A stretch of 7,832 nt of DNA. Source: Syntrophorhabdus sp. Lineage in GTDB: Bacteria; Desulfobacterota; BSN033; UBA1163. Position 1 is the first letter of the stretch. Every line of letters starts with the position of its first letter. The position numbers and the translations under genes are program-made. The notes under the pieces were generated by a model. It was not told the DNA's origin, did not search any database, and saw only the letters and a program-made list of their open reading frames with translations. The stretch covers positions 1 through 7,832 of the forward strand of contig DYHU01000178.1 of assembly GCA_020724025.1 (NCBI GenBank), written 5' to 3'. Below, piece by piece: positions 1 through 7,040 of this stretch.

Positions 1-149
1 ACTGAAGCACGGGAGACCTTAAAGATGTCAACCAATTCCCTTTCCGTCGGAAGCTGGTCGCCCTGCTTCAATTTCCCCTTTTGGATAAGGTTACGTATTT
101 GCTGGACGATGTCCTCGTACACCCGCTTTTTTTTAACGGCTTTTAGCAT
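1..149 (-). CDS. GntR-family transcriptional regulator, N-terminal part (cut by window edge)
   Basis: The visible 49 codons start at ATG 149-147 and run off the left end. They encode the beginning of a winged helix-turn-helix of the GntR superfamily: a basic start (KAVKKKRVY), the helix EDIVQQIRNLIQKGKLKQGD, then LPTERELVDIFKVSRAS, which matches the family pattern LPSERELAxxFGVSRxSVREAL. The effector-binding domain is outside the window, so the subfamily is not proven; LPTERELxxxFxVSR is typical of the FadR/PdhR/LldR group. The start codon overlaps the stop of the upstream CDC48 gene (ATGCTAA). A Shine-Dalgarno-like GAGGGA at 158-163, 8 nt upstream, lies inside the CDC48 coding sequence, so the two genes should be co-transcribed and translationally coupled. 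A plausible target is the inverted repeat at 2306-2332 in the leader of the same operon; this is inference. Confidence 0.85.
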   Translation of the reverse strand, partial: MLKAVKKKRVYEDIVQQIRNLIQKGKLKQGDQLPTERELVDIFKVSRAS

Positions 150-2278
150 GAAGAACATCCCTCTTTTTCCTGGACCTCTTTCAAGGCCAGGTTAAAGTGA
201 GAGGCGGAGACTAAAAGCTTTCTTGACCGACTTTTTGGAGGATCGTTAATCAACTCGGAAATGGCCAACATCGTCGCCCTCTTGGCGATGAAAGCAATAT
301 GGGAACCCGCCATCCCTGAAGTCTGCCTTGCTAATTCCGGCAAACTGACATCATCGGATAGAGGTCTTTCTCTGGTGTGGACCTGAAATATTTCCAACCG
401 TCCTTCCTCATCAGGGGTGGAAAATCTAAGAACATAGTCAAGCCGACCGGCACGCATCAGGGCGGGGTCAAGTAAGTCCTCACGATTGGTTGCCCCGAGG
501 ACGATCACCTGGGAAAGATCGCTTAAATTATCCAACTCGTTAAAAAACTGGCTGGCCATGCGTTCTACAGAGCCTCCCTCACTTCCATGGCCACGGATCG
601 TCACCAAAGCATCGATTTCATCAAAAAACAGGATACAGGGCGCTGATTGTTTGGCCTTTTTGAAGATCTGATGGAGCGCCTTTTCCGATTCTCCCAGCCA
701 TTTTGAAAAAAGGATCGGACCACTGATGGAGATGAAATTTAAACCCGTTTCACCAGCCAAAGCCTTTGCCATAAGCGTCTTTCCGGTACCTGAAGGCCCG
801 GAGAAAAGGATTCCCCTTGGTGGAAGCACTTTTCCTGTCGTAAAAAACTCCGGATATTTGCGGGGCCAATCGACGATGGAAATGAGAGTTTCCTTAATCT
901 TTTTCAATCCACCGATATGATGCCATTTCACCGTAGACCTTTCGGTATAAAATTCACGCGTTGCCGTGGGTTCGATCTCACGAAGGGCCGTTAAAAAGTC
1001 GTCCATCGTGATCTGCAACTGTTCCGGAGTGGCGAGGATAGCATCAAGGTGATTTTCTCCCTCAAGGGAGAGATATCTCCTTAAAGCCACCATCCCTGCC
1101 TCTTTACATAATGACTCTAAATCGGCTCCGACAAAGGCATGTGTAATCTGGGCAAGGCGATCCAGATCAACCTCCGGAGCTAAAGGCATATGGCGGCTGT
1201 GAATCCTGAGGATAGCATGGCGTCCCTCGGCATTAGGGACGGGGAGGGCGATTTCACGGTCAAAACGGCCTGGTCTCCTCAGGGCAGGGTCGATCATTTC
1301 CGGGATATTGGTGGCCCCGATCACAATCACCTGTCCGCGAGAAACCATGCCATCCATCAGGGCGAGGAGCTGGGCGACCACCCTTTTTTCGACATCTCCT
1401 AAAACCTCCGCACGCTTTGGGGCGATCGCATCTATCTCATCGATAAAGATGATGCTGGGAGCATTGCGGGTCGCCTCCTCAAAGATTTCCCGCAAGCGGG
1501 CTTCGCTTTCACCGTAAAATTTATGGATAATTTCCGGCCCATTCACTCTGGTAAAATGGAGTTTGGTCTCGCTTGCAATGGCGCGGGCGATCAGGGTTTT
1601 TCCTGTTCCGGGTGGCCCATAGAGGAGAACCCCTTTCGGCGCCTCAATGCCCAGTCTTTCGAATGCCTCCGCATAACGCAAGGGAAGCTCTACCATCTCC
1701 CGAATGAGCCTTAACTCATTTTTAAGCCCTCCCACATCTTCATAAGAGACATGAGAAGGCGGTTCTAAAGAGAAGTCCGGCTTCTTCAAGAGGAATTTGG
1801 TTTTTTGATTAATGATGACCCCCCCTGTGGGGGAGGTTGCTTCGACCTGGAAAAGGCGTTCTTTTCCCGCTAAAAAAGGGACATTGACCTTATCCCCCAC
1901 GGTCACGGGTAATCCCTGGAGGACTTTCGCAAACTGTTCCAACTCTCTTTCTTCAGGCAAGATATTTGTAAAATCGAGAGGGCTGATCAGAACAGTCGTA
2001 GCGGTTTTACGGGAAATCTTTTTGATTCGGACCACTTCCCCTAAATTGGCCTTGGCATTACCACGGGTGACCCCATCAATCTGGATCACTTTTTTACCAT
2101 AGAATTCCGGGAAGGTTCCCGTAATCCTGGCGACCGTCTTTTTTTCTCCGCCAATTTCGATAAGATCACCTAAAACTCCACTCAGGGCCTTGATATCTTC
2201 AGGGTCAAGTCGGGCCAGACCTTTGCCCACATCTTCAGCGAGGGCCTCGGTTACCTTTAACTCAAGCTCGACACTCAT
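143..2278 (-). CDS. cdc48: CDC48/p97/VAT-type AAA+ ATPase (N-D1-D2 architecture)
   Basis: This 711-residue cytoplasmic unfoldase is of about the usual archaeal CDC48 length. Family knowledge: hexamers with two stacked ATPase rings that extract and unfold proteins. Residues 1-170 form the N-domain, with the conserved [12 protein letters not shown] and GDLIEIGG stretch. D1 has Walker A GPPGTGKT (221-228), Walker B IIFIDE (276-281), sensor-1 GATN (321-324) and arginine fingers R335 and R338. D2 has Walker A GPSGTGKT (494-501), Walker B ILFFDE (549-554), GATN (595-598) and R609/R612. Both rings look catalytically competent. Pore loops are KFYGESE (253-259) and SKWLGESE (525-532); the aromatic D1 loop resembles archaeal VAT rather than eukaryotic p97. 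The C-terminus ends in CSSC and lacks the HbYX motif used for proteasome docking. The N-terminal sequence fits the family, so ATG 2278 is chosen, although its Shine-Dalgarno is poor. The gene overlaps a downstream GntR gene by 7 bp. The substrate or adaptor is unknown. Confidence 0.95.
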   Translation of the reverse strand: MSVELELKVTEALAEDVGKGLARLDPEDIKALSGVLGDLIEIGGEKKTVARITGTFPEFYGKKVIQIDGVTRGNAKANLGEVVRIKKISRKTATTVLISPLDFTNILPEERELEQFAKVLQGLPVTVGDKVNVPFLAGKERLFQVEATSPTGGVIINQKTKFLLKKPDFSLEPPSHVSYEDVGGLKNELRLIREMVELPLRYAEAFERLGIEAPKGVLLYGPPGTGKTLIARAIASETKLHFTRVNGPEIIHKFYGESEARLREIFEEATRNAPSIIFIDEIDAIAPKRAEVLGDVEKRVVAQLLALMDGMVSRGQVIVIGATNIPEMIDPALRRPGRFDREIALPVPNAEGRHAILRIHSRHMPLAPEVDLDRLAQITHAFVGADLESLCKEAGMVALRRYLSLEGENHLDAILATPEQLQITMDDFLTALREIEPTATREFYTERSTVKWHHIGGLKKIKETLISIVDWPRKYPEFFTTGKVLPPRGILFSGPSGTGKTLMAKALAGETGLNFISISGPILFSKWLGESEKALHQIFKKAKQSAPCILFFDEIDALVTIRGHGSEGGSVERMASQFFNELDNLSDLSQVIVLGATNREDLLDPALMRAGRLDYVLRFSTPDEEGRLEIFQVHTRERPLSDDVSLPELARQTSGMAGSHIAFIAKRATMLAISELINDPPKSRSRKLLVSASHFNLALKEVQEKEGCSSC

Positions 2279-2305
2279 ATCAGGAGGGTTCTCCAGGGAG
2301 GGAAT

Positions 2306-2332
2306 AAATTGGTATAAAGATCAGACCAATTT
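2306..2332. promoter_or_regulatory. Inverted repeat, candidate operator in the CDC48 leader
   Basis: AAATTGGT at 2306-2313 and its exact complement ACCAATTT at 2325-2332 flank 11 bp. The repeat sits between the predicted promoter and the CDC48 start. ATTGGT/ACCAAT half-sites are known in operators of FadR/PdhR-type GntR regulators, although there the spacer is usually about 3 bp, and a GntR gene is the next gene of this operon. It could instead form an RNA stem in the leader. Confidence 0.45.
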
Positions 2333-2341
2333 CAGATTATA

Positions 2342-2369
2342 TTTATATAGAAATTATTACTTTTGTCAA
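2342..2369 (-). promoter_or_regulatory. Predicted sigma-70-like promoter for the CDC48-GntR operon
   Basis: On the minus strand a perfect TTGACA (2369-2364) is followed after 16 bp by TATAAA (2347-2342), which matches the -10 consensus at 5 of 6 positions. The surroundings are very AT-rich. Transcription would begin near 2335, giving a leader of about 57 nt before the CDC48 ATG. A perfect TATAAT at 2341-2336 also exists but would need a 22-bp spacer, so it is less likely to be the partner of this -35. Confidence 0.6.
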
Positions 2370-2505
2370 GCAATTTTAAGGAGGGGTTTACGAATAATTA
2401 TTTTTGAACAATTTATGATGGATTTATTTGACAAGGGTTGGATCTATGTTTCGTTTAAGACCCATCCTCATTGTCTAAGAAAACTTTTTACCCTTTCCGT
2501 CATCC

Positions 2506-5400
2506 TCATCTCAATCTATCTTCTGGTGAAGTAAATTTTTGATCCCCTTTCTTATAGGCCAATGTGAGCAAAGAAATGGGGTGCACAGCCTCCCTTCGGG
2601 TTCCCTGCATGATCTGCAAATTGCAGGCCCCGCAAGCGGTTGAGATCTGATTGACTCCCGAATCTTCAATCTCTTTAAACAACCTACCTCCGATTGCCAT
2701 GGAGAGGTCGAAGTTTCTTCGCTTCATTCCAAAAGTGCCCACCAGACCGCAGCAGCCATCGGAAAAAACCTGGACGTTAACCCCTGGTATCAACCGGAGC
2801 AGTTCAACAGGCTCCTTCACCACCCCAAGAGCACGGAGGTGACAGGGGTTGTGATACCCCACGGTCATCTTCATCTCCCCCAGGTTTAGATTGAGTTCTC
2901 TCGCCTGATGAAGCCTCCATAAAAATTGATGGATATCATAACATTTCTCAGCCACCTGATGGGCTTTACTCGAGTTTAAAATCTTCGGGTATTCCATCTT
3001 GATTGCCAGGGCACAACTCGGTTCGCTGAAAACAATGTCAAGACCTTCTTCCACAAAGGAGGCTATCTTTTGGACATTGGTCTGAATCTCCTCTGTCACC
3101 TTTTTGATGGCACCCGAATTGATTCGAGCGATGCCGCAACACCCGAAATCGGGTATGAGGACCTGAAAACCATTCCGCTCCAGCACCTCTATGGTTGCCA
3201 GTCCGTCTCCTTCCGGTTCATTGAAATTAGAGTAACAACTGAGAAAGTAGACGATTTGCTTATCCCCTTGGAGAAGGGGCCGATCCTTCAATATCTTTCG
3301 TAACGTCCGCCTCTGAAACAGGGGGAGATGCCGACGGCGATCAAGACCAACGGCCATTTCTAAACACTTTCTGAGAGGAGCTAAAGAGTTGGCCAGGTTC
3401 ACCAGTGGAGCCAAAGCGCTTCCTGTTTTGCATAAGGACCTGGTATTGGCAAAAAACCGGTGCTCAAGGGGCTCCCCATGTTTCTCGATATAGTATGCCC
3501 GGCCACTAAAGGCAAGCCATGGAATATCGACCCCTGAAGGACATTCTGTTAAACATCTCTTGCAATTGACGCAAGAATCCATCATTTCTTTAAATTCCGG
3601 GGAGTCGAGGAGTTTCAGATCCAAGGCTCCAGAAACAAACTCTCTCAAAAGGGTTGCCTTAGCCCTTCCTGTTGCCCATTCCTCCTGGATTTCTTGGGCC
3701 ACTGGGCAGTAGGACCGGCATTTTCCACAACCCGAACAGGTCTCGATAGCTGTCTTTGCGGGTTCCCTGTCAAAAGGACTTGCCGTCGAAACGATCCCTC
3801 TAAATTTGAGGTCTTGACCGAGGAGATTGTGATCGTCTCCTACAATGCACCCTGGATTGAAAATGTTTTGAGGATCAAAGATGTTTTTGATCTCTACCAT
3901 AGCCGGATAAAGGTTTGGGTACTGCTTTTTGAGATAGAATGTTCTCAATCGCCCATCGCCATGCTCACCGCTGATCGTCCCCTTTAAGGCGAGGACAAGA
4001 TTGTAACAGGCCTCTGCAAGGGATACCATTTTCTTTACTTCATCCTCGCGCCTCAGGTCTAAAAAGACCATCAGGTGAAGATTCCCGTCCCCTGCATGGC
4101 CATAGATGCTCGCATCCACTTCAAACTTTTTAAAAAGTTCCCTCAATCCTCGGATATATTGAGAAAGATAGCCTGGATGAACAGCCGCATCCTCAATGAA
4201 GGCCACGGGTTTTTTAGGTCCCTTGATCTTATTAAGAATTGGACCGGAAACACTTCTTACCTTTTCAAGCATGGCCATATCTTGATCATTCCTGGCCACC
4301 TTCAAGTCAAATGCGAGCTTTTCCTGATGGATCACTTTTTCCTCAACTTCCCTGAACCTCTGATGGAGTTGCTCTTCATTTTCATCCTGGAATTCCACAA
4401 AGAGAATCGCTTCGATCCCTTCAGGAAGGTAGGGCCTCAACTCCGCTTTCTGTTCCCGGGCGAGATCGAGTATCTGTCGTTCAATAATCTCAAGCATGGT
4501 GGGGGAGCGCTCCAGGATCTTTTGCGTTGCCATGCCTACGTGATCGAGGTTATCAAAATAGATCAACCCACCCAAGGCCTTTCCCGAAAGAGGCATGAGA
4601 CGAAGTTTCGCCTCAGTGATGATTCCAAGGGTTCCTTCTGATCCAACAAAAAGGGAGGTAAGGTCAAGGAACCCATTACCCAGGAGCCTCCAGAGGTCAT
4701 AGCCGGAAGAGTTTTTCATGGTATAAGGTTTTTCCTCCTCCATGGGCTTACGGTACTGTTTAAGGAGATCAGGCATCACCCTATAAATCTTATCTTCGAG
4801 CCTTTCTAAATCCTTTACCCCTCTTGGGCCGTTCCTTTCCAGAGGGAACGGGCCTGTGGTGATGACCTCACCATTAGAGAGAACGACTTCGAGGGAAAGA
4901 ACATAATCCCGGGTGGCACCATATTTCACGGCGTGGGGACCACTGGAGTTGTTGGCAATCATGCCACCGAGGGTGCAATGATCTTTTGTGGACGGGTCGA
5001 TGGGAAAGAAGAGCTGATGAGGTTTGAGGAATTTGTTCAGGGAAGCAAGAATAAGCCCTGGTTGTAATCTCACCCACTTCTCTCGGGGGTTGAATTCTAA
5101 GATGGGGTTCATATATTTAGAAAAATCGAGAAGGAGACCCTCTCCCAGTTCATTGCCTGCACGGCTGGTCCCCCCGCCCCGTGGGGTGATAGGGATTCCA
5201 TGCTGGGTGGCATATTTCACTACGTTGATGACATCTTTCTTATGTCTGGGCTTGACGATCCCCAGGGGCCTGATCCGGTATAACGAGGCAGCGCTGCTGT
5301 AAATGGTTCGGCTGAGTTCATCGAAGAGGACCTCTCCTTCAATCAATCTCTGAAGGTCTTTTAAAATAGGTTTTGTTTCCTTGTCCTTTTTAAAATTCAT
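2506..5400 (-). CDS. FAD-linked 2-hydroxyacid dehydrogenase fused to Fe-S/CCG (heterodisulfide reductase-like) module
   Basis: This 964-residue soluble enzyme has the layout of the YdiJ/D-2-hydroxyglutarate or D-lactate dehydrogenase fusion family. The FAD-binding domain (about 45-270) shows PRGGGTSRAGNE (73-84), GGMIANNSSGP (145-155) and GSEGTLGI (253-260). The FAD-oxidase C-terminal domain (about 270-520) has YGHAGDGNLH (433-442) and GEHGDG (478-483); H435, H442 and E479 match the metal and substrate site of human D2HGDH. Two [4Fe-4S] motifs follow: C555/C558/C561/C565-P and C610/C613/C616/C620-P. Two CCG domains end the protein: C722, CC754-755, C796; and C853, CC883-884, C923/C926. Family role: oxidise a D-2-hydroxyacid to a 2-oxoacid and pass electrons to a downstream carrier. 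No EtfAB is nearby; the ferredoxin-like protein encoded two genes upstream is a possible partner. Start ATG 5400 has AAGGTGA, embedded in the upstream stop region, as a ribosome site. The exact substrate is not determinable. Confidence 0.93.
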   Translation of the reverse strand: MNFKKDKETKPILKDLQRLIEGEVLFDELSRTIYSSAASLYRIRPLGIVKPRHKKDVINVVKYATQHGIPITPRGGGTSRAGNELGEGLLLDFSKYMNPILEFNPREKWVRLQPGLILASLNKFLKPHQLFFPIDPSTKDHCTLGGMIANNSSGPHAVKYGATRDYVLSLEVVLSNGEVITTGPFPLERNGPRGVKDLERLEDKIYRVMPDLLKQYRKPMEEEKPYTMKNSSGYDLWRLLGNGFLDLTSLFVGSEGTLGIITEAKLRLMPLSGKALGGLIYFDNLDHVGMATQKILERSPTMLEIIERQILDLAREQKAELRPYLPEGIEAILFVEFQDENEEQLHQRFREVEEKVIHQEKLAFDLKVARNDQDMAMLEKVRSVSGPILNKIKGPKKPVAFIEDAAVHPGYLSQYIRGLRELFKKFEVDASIYGHAGDGNLHLMVFLDLRREDEVKKMVSLAEACYNLVLALKGTISGEHGDGRLRTFYLKKQYPNLYPAMVEIKNIFDPQNIFNPGCIVGDDHNLLGQDLKFRGIVSTASPFDREPAKTAIETCSGCGKCRSYCPVAQEIQEEWATGRAKATLLREFVSGALDLKLLDSPEFKEMMDSCVNCKRCLTECPSGVDIPWLAFSGRAYYIEKHGEPLEHRFFANTRSLCKTGSALAPLVNLANSLAPLRKCLEMAVGLDRRRHLPLFQRRTLRKILKDRPLLQGDKQIVYFLSCYSNFNEPEGDGLATIEVLERNGFQVLIPDFGCCGIARINSGAIKKVTEEIQTNVQKIASFVEEGLDIVFSEPSCALAIKMEYPKILNSSKAHQVAEKCYDIHQFLWRLHQARELNLNLGEMKMTVGYHNPCHLRALGVVKEPVELLRLIPGVNVQVFSDGCCGLVGTFGMKRRNFDLSMAIGGRLFKEIEDSGVNQISTACGACNLQIMQGTRREAVHPISLLTLAYKKGDQKFTSPEDRLR

Positions 5401-5410
5401 CTTCTCCCCA

Positions 5411-6055
5411 TCACCTTATCTCCCTATCTCCTTTTCTTGCCTTCCCTAAAAGCATCTCGGCACGGACGGGATTGAAGACACCGCATTCGCAACATTTGGC
5501 CATGATCTTAGCAGCTTTTTTAGGTGTCAATCTCTGGAGTTTCACATATTCGATCATCTTTCGGATGAGGTTGAAGGAGACCATGCCATGACCGCACATC
5601 GTGTTGAATTCTAAAATCTCTCTTTCGGGCAGACGGTCCTTTGAACCCCAGAAGCCGAGGGAGTCCTCTGCACTATGCCTTTCAATCCCTGCCTTCCGGC
5701 AACATTCTTGAACCTGATCGAGGAGCCCGCTGATGTTAATGCTGATCCCCAGGTCTGCCCGGATCAGTTCCTCCACTACTTTTTGAAGCGTATCAAGGTC
5801 TGTGAAGACAGCAGCTGCTCCTGCACCATCTCCCTGATTGGAAATCAATTTCTGAATATCGACGTCGTCCTGGTGGATATTCCCCTCCTTGCCATCGCCG
5901 ATATTGACAGGATGATATTTCAGACAGATTCGCATGAACTCCTGGATTTTAGGGCCAGATCCCTCACGGGTGATCCCTTTTGCAGTATGGGCGAAGATGA
6001 CATAATCGTTCTTCAAACTCTCCAGTGTCCCTTGTCGATGCAGTGTATTGGTCAT
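5411..6055 (-). CDS. Uncharacterised 214-residue Cys/His protein of a redox operon
   Basis: I do not recognise this family. The protein is soluble, with no signal peptide or membrane segment. The N-terminal two thirds (about 15-130) look alpha/beta and contain VNIGDGKEGNIHQDDVD (50-66) and SNQGDGAGAAAVFTD (72-86), followed by CC at 118-119. The C-terminal part carries the most conserved-looking piece: TMCGHGMVS (C154, H156), a predicted helical stretch, then KCCECGVFNPVRAE (C188, C189, C191). Clustered Cys/His separated by a helix suggests a metal or iron-sulfur site; that is inference. The gene lies 3 bp after the ferredoxin-like gene and 10 bp before the FAD/Fe-S dehydrogenase, so it almost certainly works with them, for example as an accessory subunit or a cofactor or electron-transfer component. 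The ATG at 6055 has AGGAG 8 nt upstream, inside the preceding gene. It is a real gene by spacing, length and ribosome site. Confidence 0.85.
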   Translation of the reverse strand: MTNTLHRQGTLESLKNDYVIFAHTAKGITREGSGPKIQEFMRICLKYHPVNIGDGKEGNIHQDDVDIQKLISNQGDGAGAAAVFTDLDTLQKVVEELIRADLGISINISGLLDQVQECCRKAGIERHSAEDSLGFWGSKDRLPEREILEFNTMCGHGMVSFNLIRKMIEYVKLQRLTPKKAAKIMAKCCECGVFNPVRAEMLLGKARKGDREIR

Positions 6056-6058
6056 GGT

Positions 6059-6868
6059 TCAGTTCTCCTGGAAGAGGGGGCGTCCTAATCCGATATTGGT
6101 TTTCCCGTTAGGTGAAAGTTTGTAACCGGCCTTTTTTACCCATTCCTCATGAGGGATGATCCCGTCAGGGAGACATTTGGATGCAACCCCTACGCTGATG
6201 ACAGTATCCACTTCCTTCTGGACTTTTTCTAAGGTGTGGAGGAATTCTGGAATACTCTCCAGGGTTGTCTTTATCTCAATGATGGCCGACAGCACTTTCT
6301 CGTTGAGAATCTCTTCTTTCATCTTTCCAGTTTCCGTATCGACCATCAACTGAGTCACAGGATTCTCCCTTTCAAAATGGGGTTTGAGTTTTGCAAGGGC
6401 CATGGCCACTTTTTCGATATCTCGAAAATAGGCCCCGGTTCCAGGCCGGCCCATTTCGACCACCAGCCCTGCCTCCCCTTTACGAAGTCTGCCGGTTACA
6501 TCATTGCTCTTAATCTCATCCGTTCCTCTGCCTGAAACGCCTGTACCCGGATGAACCGTGGTGGGGTCGCTGAACAATGCCCGGATGTTCCTCGGCCACT
6601 CCAACTGAGGAGGTGTCAGTGCGCCCGTTGGACAGACATCCACTTCTGCCAAATACCCCAAACGGAAGAGGGAGAGAACTTTCCGGATTCCTCGAACGAA
6701 CCATGGCCGATATCCTTCATTGCGCAACACCCGGTAGCAGGTATTACACTCCACACATTCTTCTTGATTGACAACGGACTTTCCGTCTTCATCCAGATAG
6801 ATGACACCCATGGTGCAGACCACATGGCAATTTCCACAACTGATACATTTCTTCTTATCGATTTCCAT
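6059..6868 (-). CDS. 2[4Fe-4S] ferredoxin-like protein with uncharacterised C-terminal domain
   Basis: The protein has 269 residues from the preferred start. Residues 1-85 form a bacterial-type ferredoxin: CISCGNCHVVC (C8, C11, C14, C18), then CVECNTC (C38, C41, C44), and a remote CP at C79-P80 separated by an insertion of about 34 residues (45-78). This gives eight cysteines for two clusters. Residues 90-269 match no domain I know; they contain a Gly-rich HPGTGVSGRGTDEIKSND (106-123) and EMGRPGTG (138-145), then predicted helices with few cysteines (C232 only). It may be the electron carrier or an enzyme subunit for the dehydrogenase two genes downstream. The open frame extends to a GTG at 6898, but ATG 6868 is chosen because AAAGGAGAG lies immediately before it. 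It is the first gene of the three-gene operon, and one operator-like site lies upstream of it. Confidence 0.9.
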   Translation of the reverse strand: MEIDKKKCISCGNCHVVCTMGVIYLDEDGKSVVNQEECVECNTCYRVLRNEGYRPWFVRGIRKVLSLFRLGYLAEVDVCPTGALTPPQLEWPRNIRALFSDPTTVHPGTGVSGRGTDEIKSNDVTGRLRKGEAGLVVEMGRPGTGAYFRDIEKVAMALAKLKPHFERENPVTQLMVDTETGKMKEEILNEKVLSAIIEIKTTLESIPEFLHTLEKVQKEVDTVISVGVASKCLPDGIIPHEEWVKKAGYKLSPNGKTNIGLGRPLFQEN

Positions 6869-6876
6869 TCCAATCT

Positions 6877-6881
6877 CTCCT
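6877..6881 (-). promoter_or_regulatory. Ribosome binding site deciding the ferredoxin gene start
   Basis: On the minus strand AGGAG, within AAAAGGAGAG, lies 8 nt before ATG 6868. This favours ATG 6868 over the in-frame GTG at 6898, which has no comparable site and would add ten non-ferredoxin residues containing this sequence. Confidence 0.8.
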
Positions 6882-6921
6882 TTTCCCCTATCTAACACAA
6901 GTCTGTTTGAGAGACAAGGGA

Positions 6922-6935
6922 AAAATTGTATCCAA
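6922..6935. promoter_or_regulatory. GntR-like operator, copy 1 (upstream of redox operon)
   Basis: AAAATTGTATCCAA is the exact reverse complement of TTGGATACAATTTT at 7086-7099. The core TTGTATCCAA is itself a near-palindrome with one mismatched pair relative to TTGTATACAA, and fits the general GntR operator pattern GT-N-AC. It lies about 54 bp before the start codon of the ferredoxin-like gene, where a bound repressor would block transcription of the minus-strand operon. Confidence 0.7.
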
Positions 6936-6973
6936 AATTTTAAAATTAAGATCGTTTTCTTTTTAAAGAGTTT

Positions 6974-7001
6974 ATTATCTCCTGCTCGATAAAACTGTAA
7001 T
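6974..7001 (-). promoter_or_regulatory. Candidate promoter for the redox operon
   Basis: On the minus strand ATTACA (7001-6996, 4 of 6 to TTGACA) is followed after 16 bp by GATAAT (6979-6974, 5 of 6 to TATAAT). Transcription would begin near 6967, placing operator copy 1 in the early transcribed region. An alternative -10, TACAAT inside the operator (6930-6925), lacks a recognisable -35. Confidence 0.4.
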
Positions 7002-7014
7002 TTATTGTAATTTA
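6996..7014. repeat. Tandem 10-bp direct repeat
   Basis: TGTAATTTA occurs at 6996-7004 and again at 7006-7014, one helical turn apart, in the middle of the divergent control region. It overlaps the candidate -35 of the minus-strand promoter. It could be a binding site on one face of the helix or simple AT-rich sequence. Confidence 0.4.
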
Positions 7015-7040
7015 AGGATATATTTCTAATAAAAATTTGC

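Larger units (their letters stand above)
2279..2505. other. Intergenic region between the redox operon and CDC48
   Basis: These 227 bp are AT-rich in the part near CDC48 and hold the predicted CDC48 promoter and the AAATTGGT/ACCAATTT inverted repeat. I see no convincing intrinsic terminator for the upstream operon, which ends at 2506: the only small hairpin (AGAC/GTCT with bulges, about 2450-2480) lacks a U-tract. Read-through from the redox operon into CDC48 is therefore possible. No coding potential on either strand is convincing. Confidence 0.6.

Noticed and set aside
2378..2384. Perfect AAGGAGG Shine-Dalgarno-like sequence on the plus strand
   Set aside because: No ATG, GTG or TTG follows within a usable distance; the next ATG is about 30 nt away. 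It lies beside the minus-strand -35 and is probably coincidence.
2440..2500. Possible terminator after the redox operon
   Set aside because: The AGAC/GTCT stem is short, imperfect and not followed by a U-tract on the minus strand.
2416..2534. Small plus-strand frame ending in a hydrophobic stretch (FTLSVILISIYLLVK)
   Set aside because: It overlaps the end of the dehydrogenase gene antisense and has no ribosome site at a suitable distance. The hydrophobic tail comes from AT-rich sequence.
4075..4641. 188-codon plus-strand open frame
   Set aside because: It is entirely antisense to the well-supported FAD/Fe-S dehydrogenase and has no recognisable domain or ribosome site, so it is a shadow frame.
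5675..6088. 137-codon plus-strand frame overlapping the unknown protein
   Set aside because: It is antisense to a gene supported by spacing and ribosome site, and shows no domain or start signal.
6869..6898. Extended N-terminus of the ferredoxin-like protein from GTG 6898
   Set aside because: The ten extra codons include the strong AAGGAG ribosome site for ATG 6868 and do not look like ferredoxin sequence.
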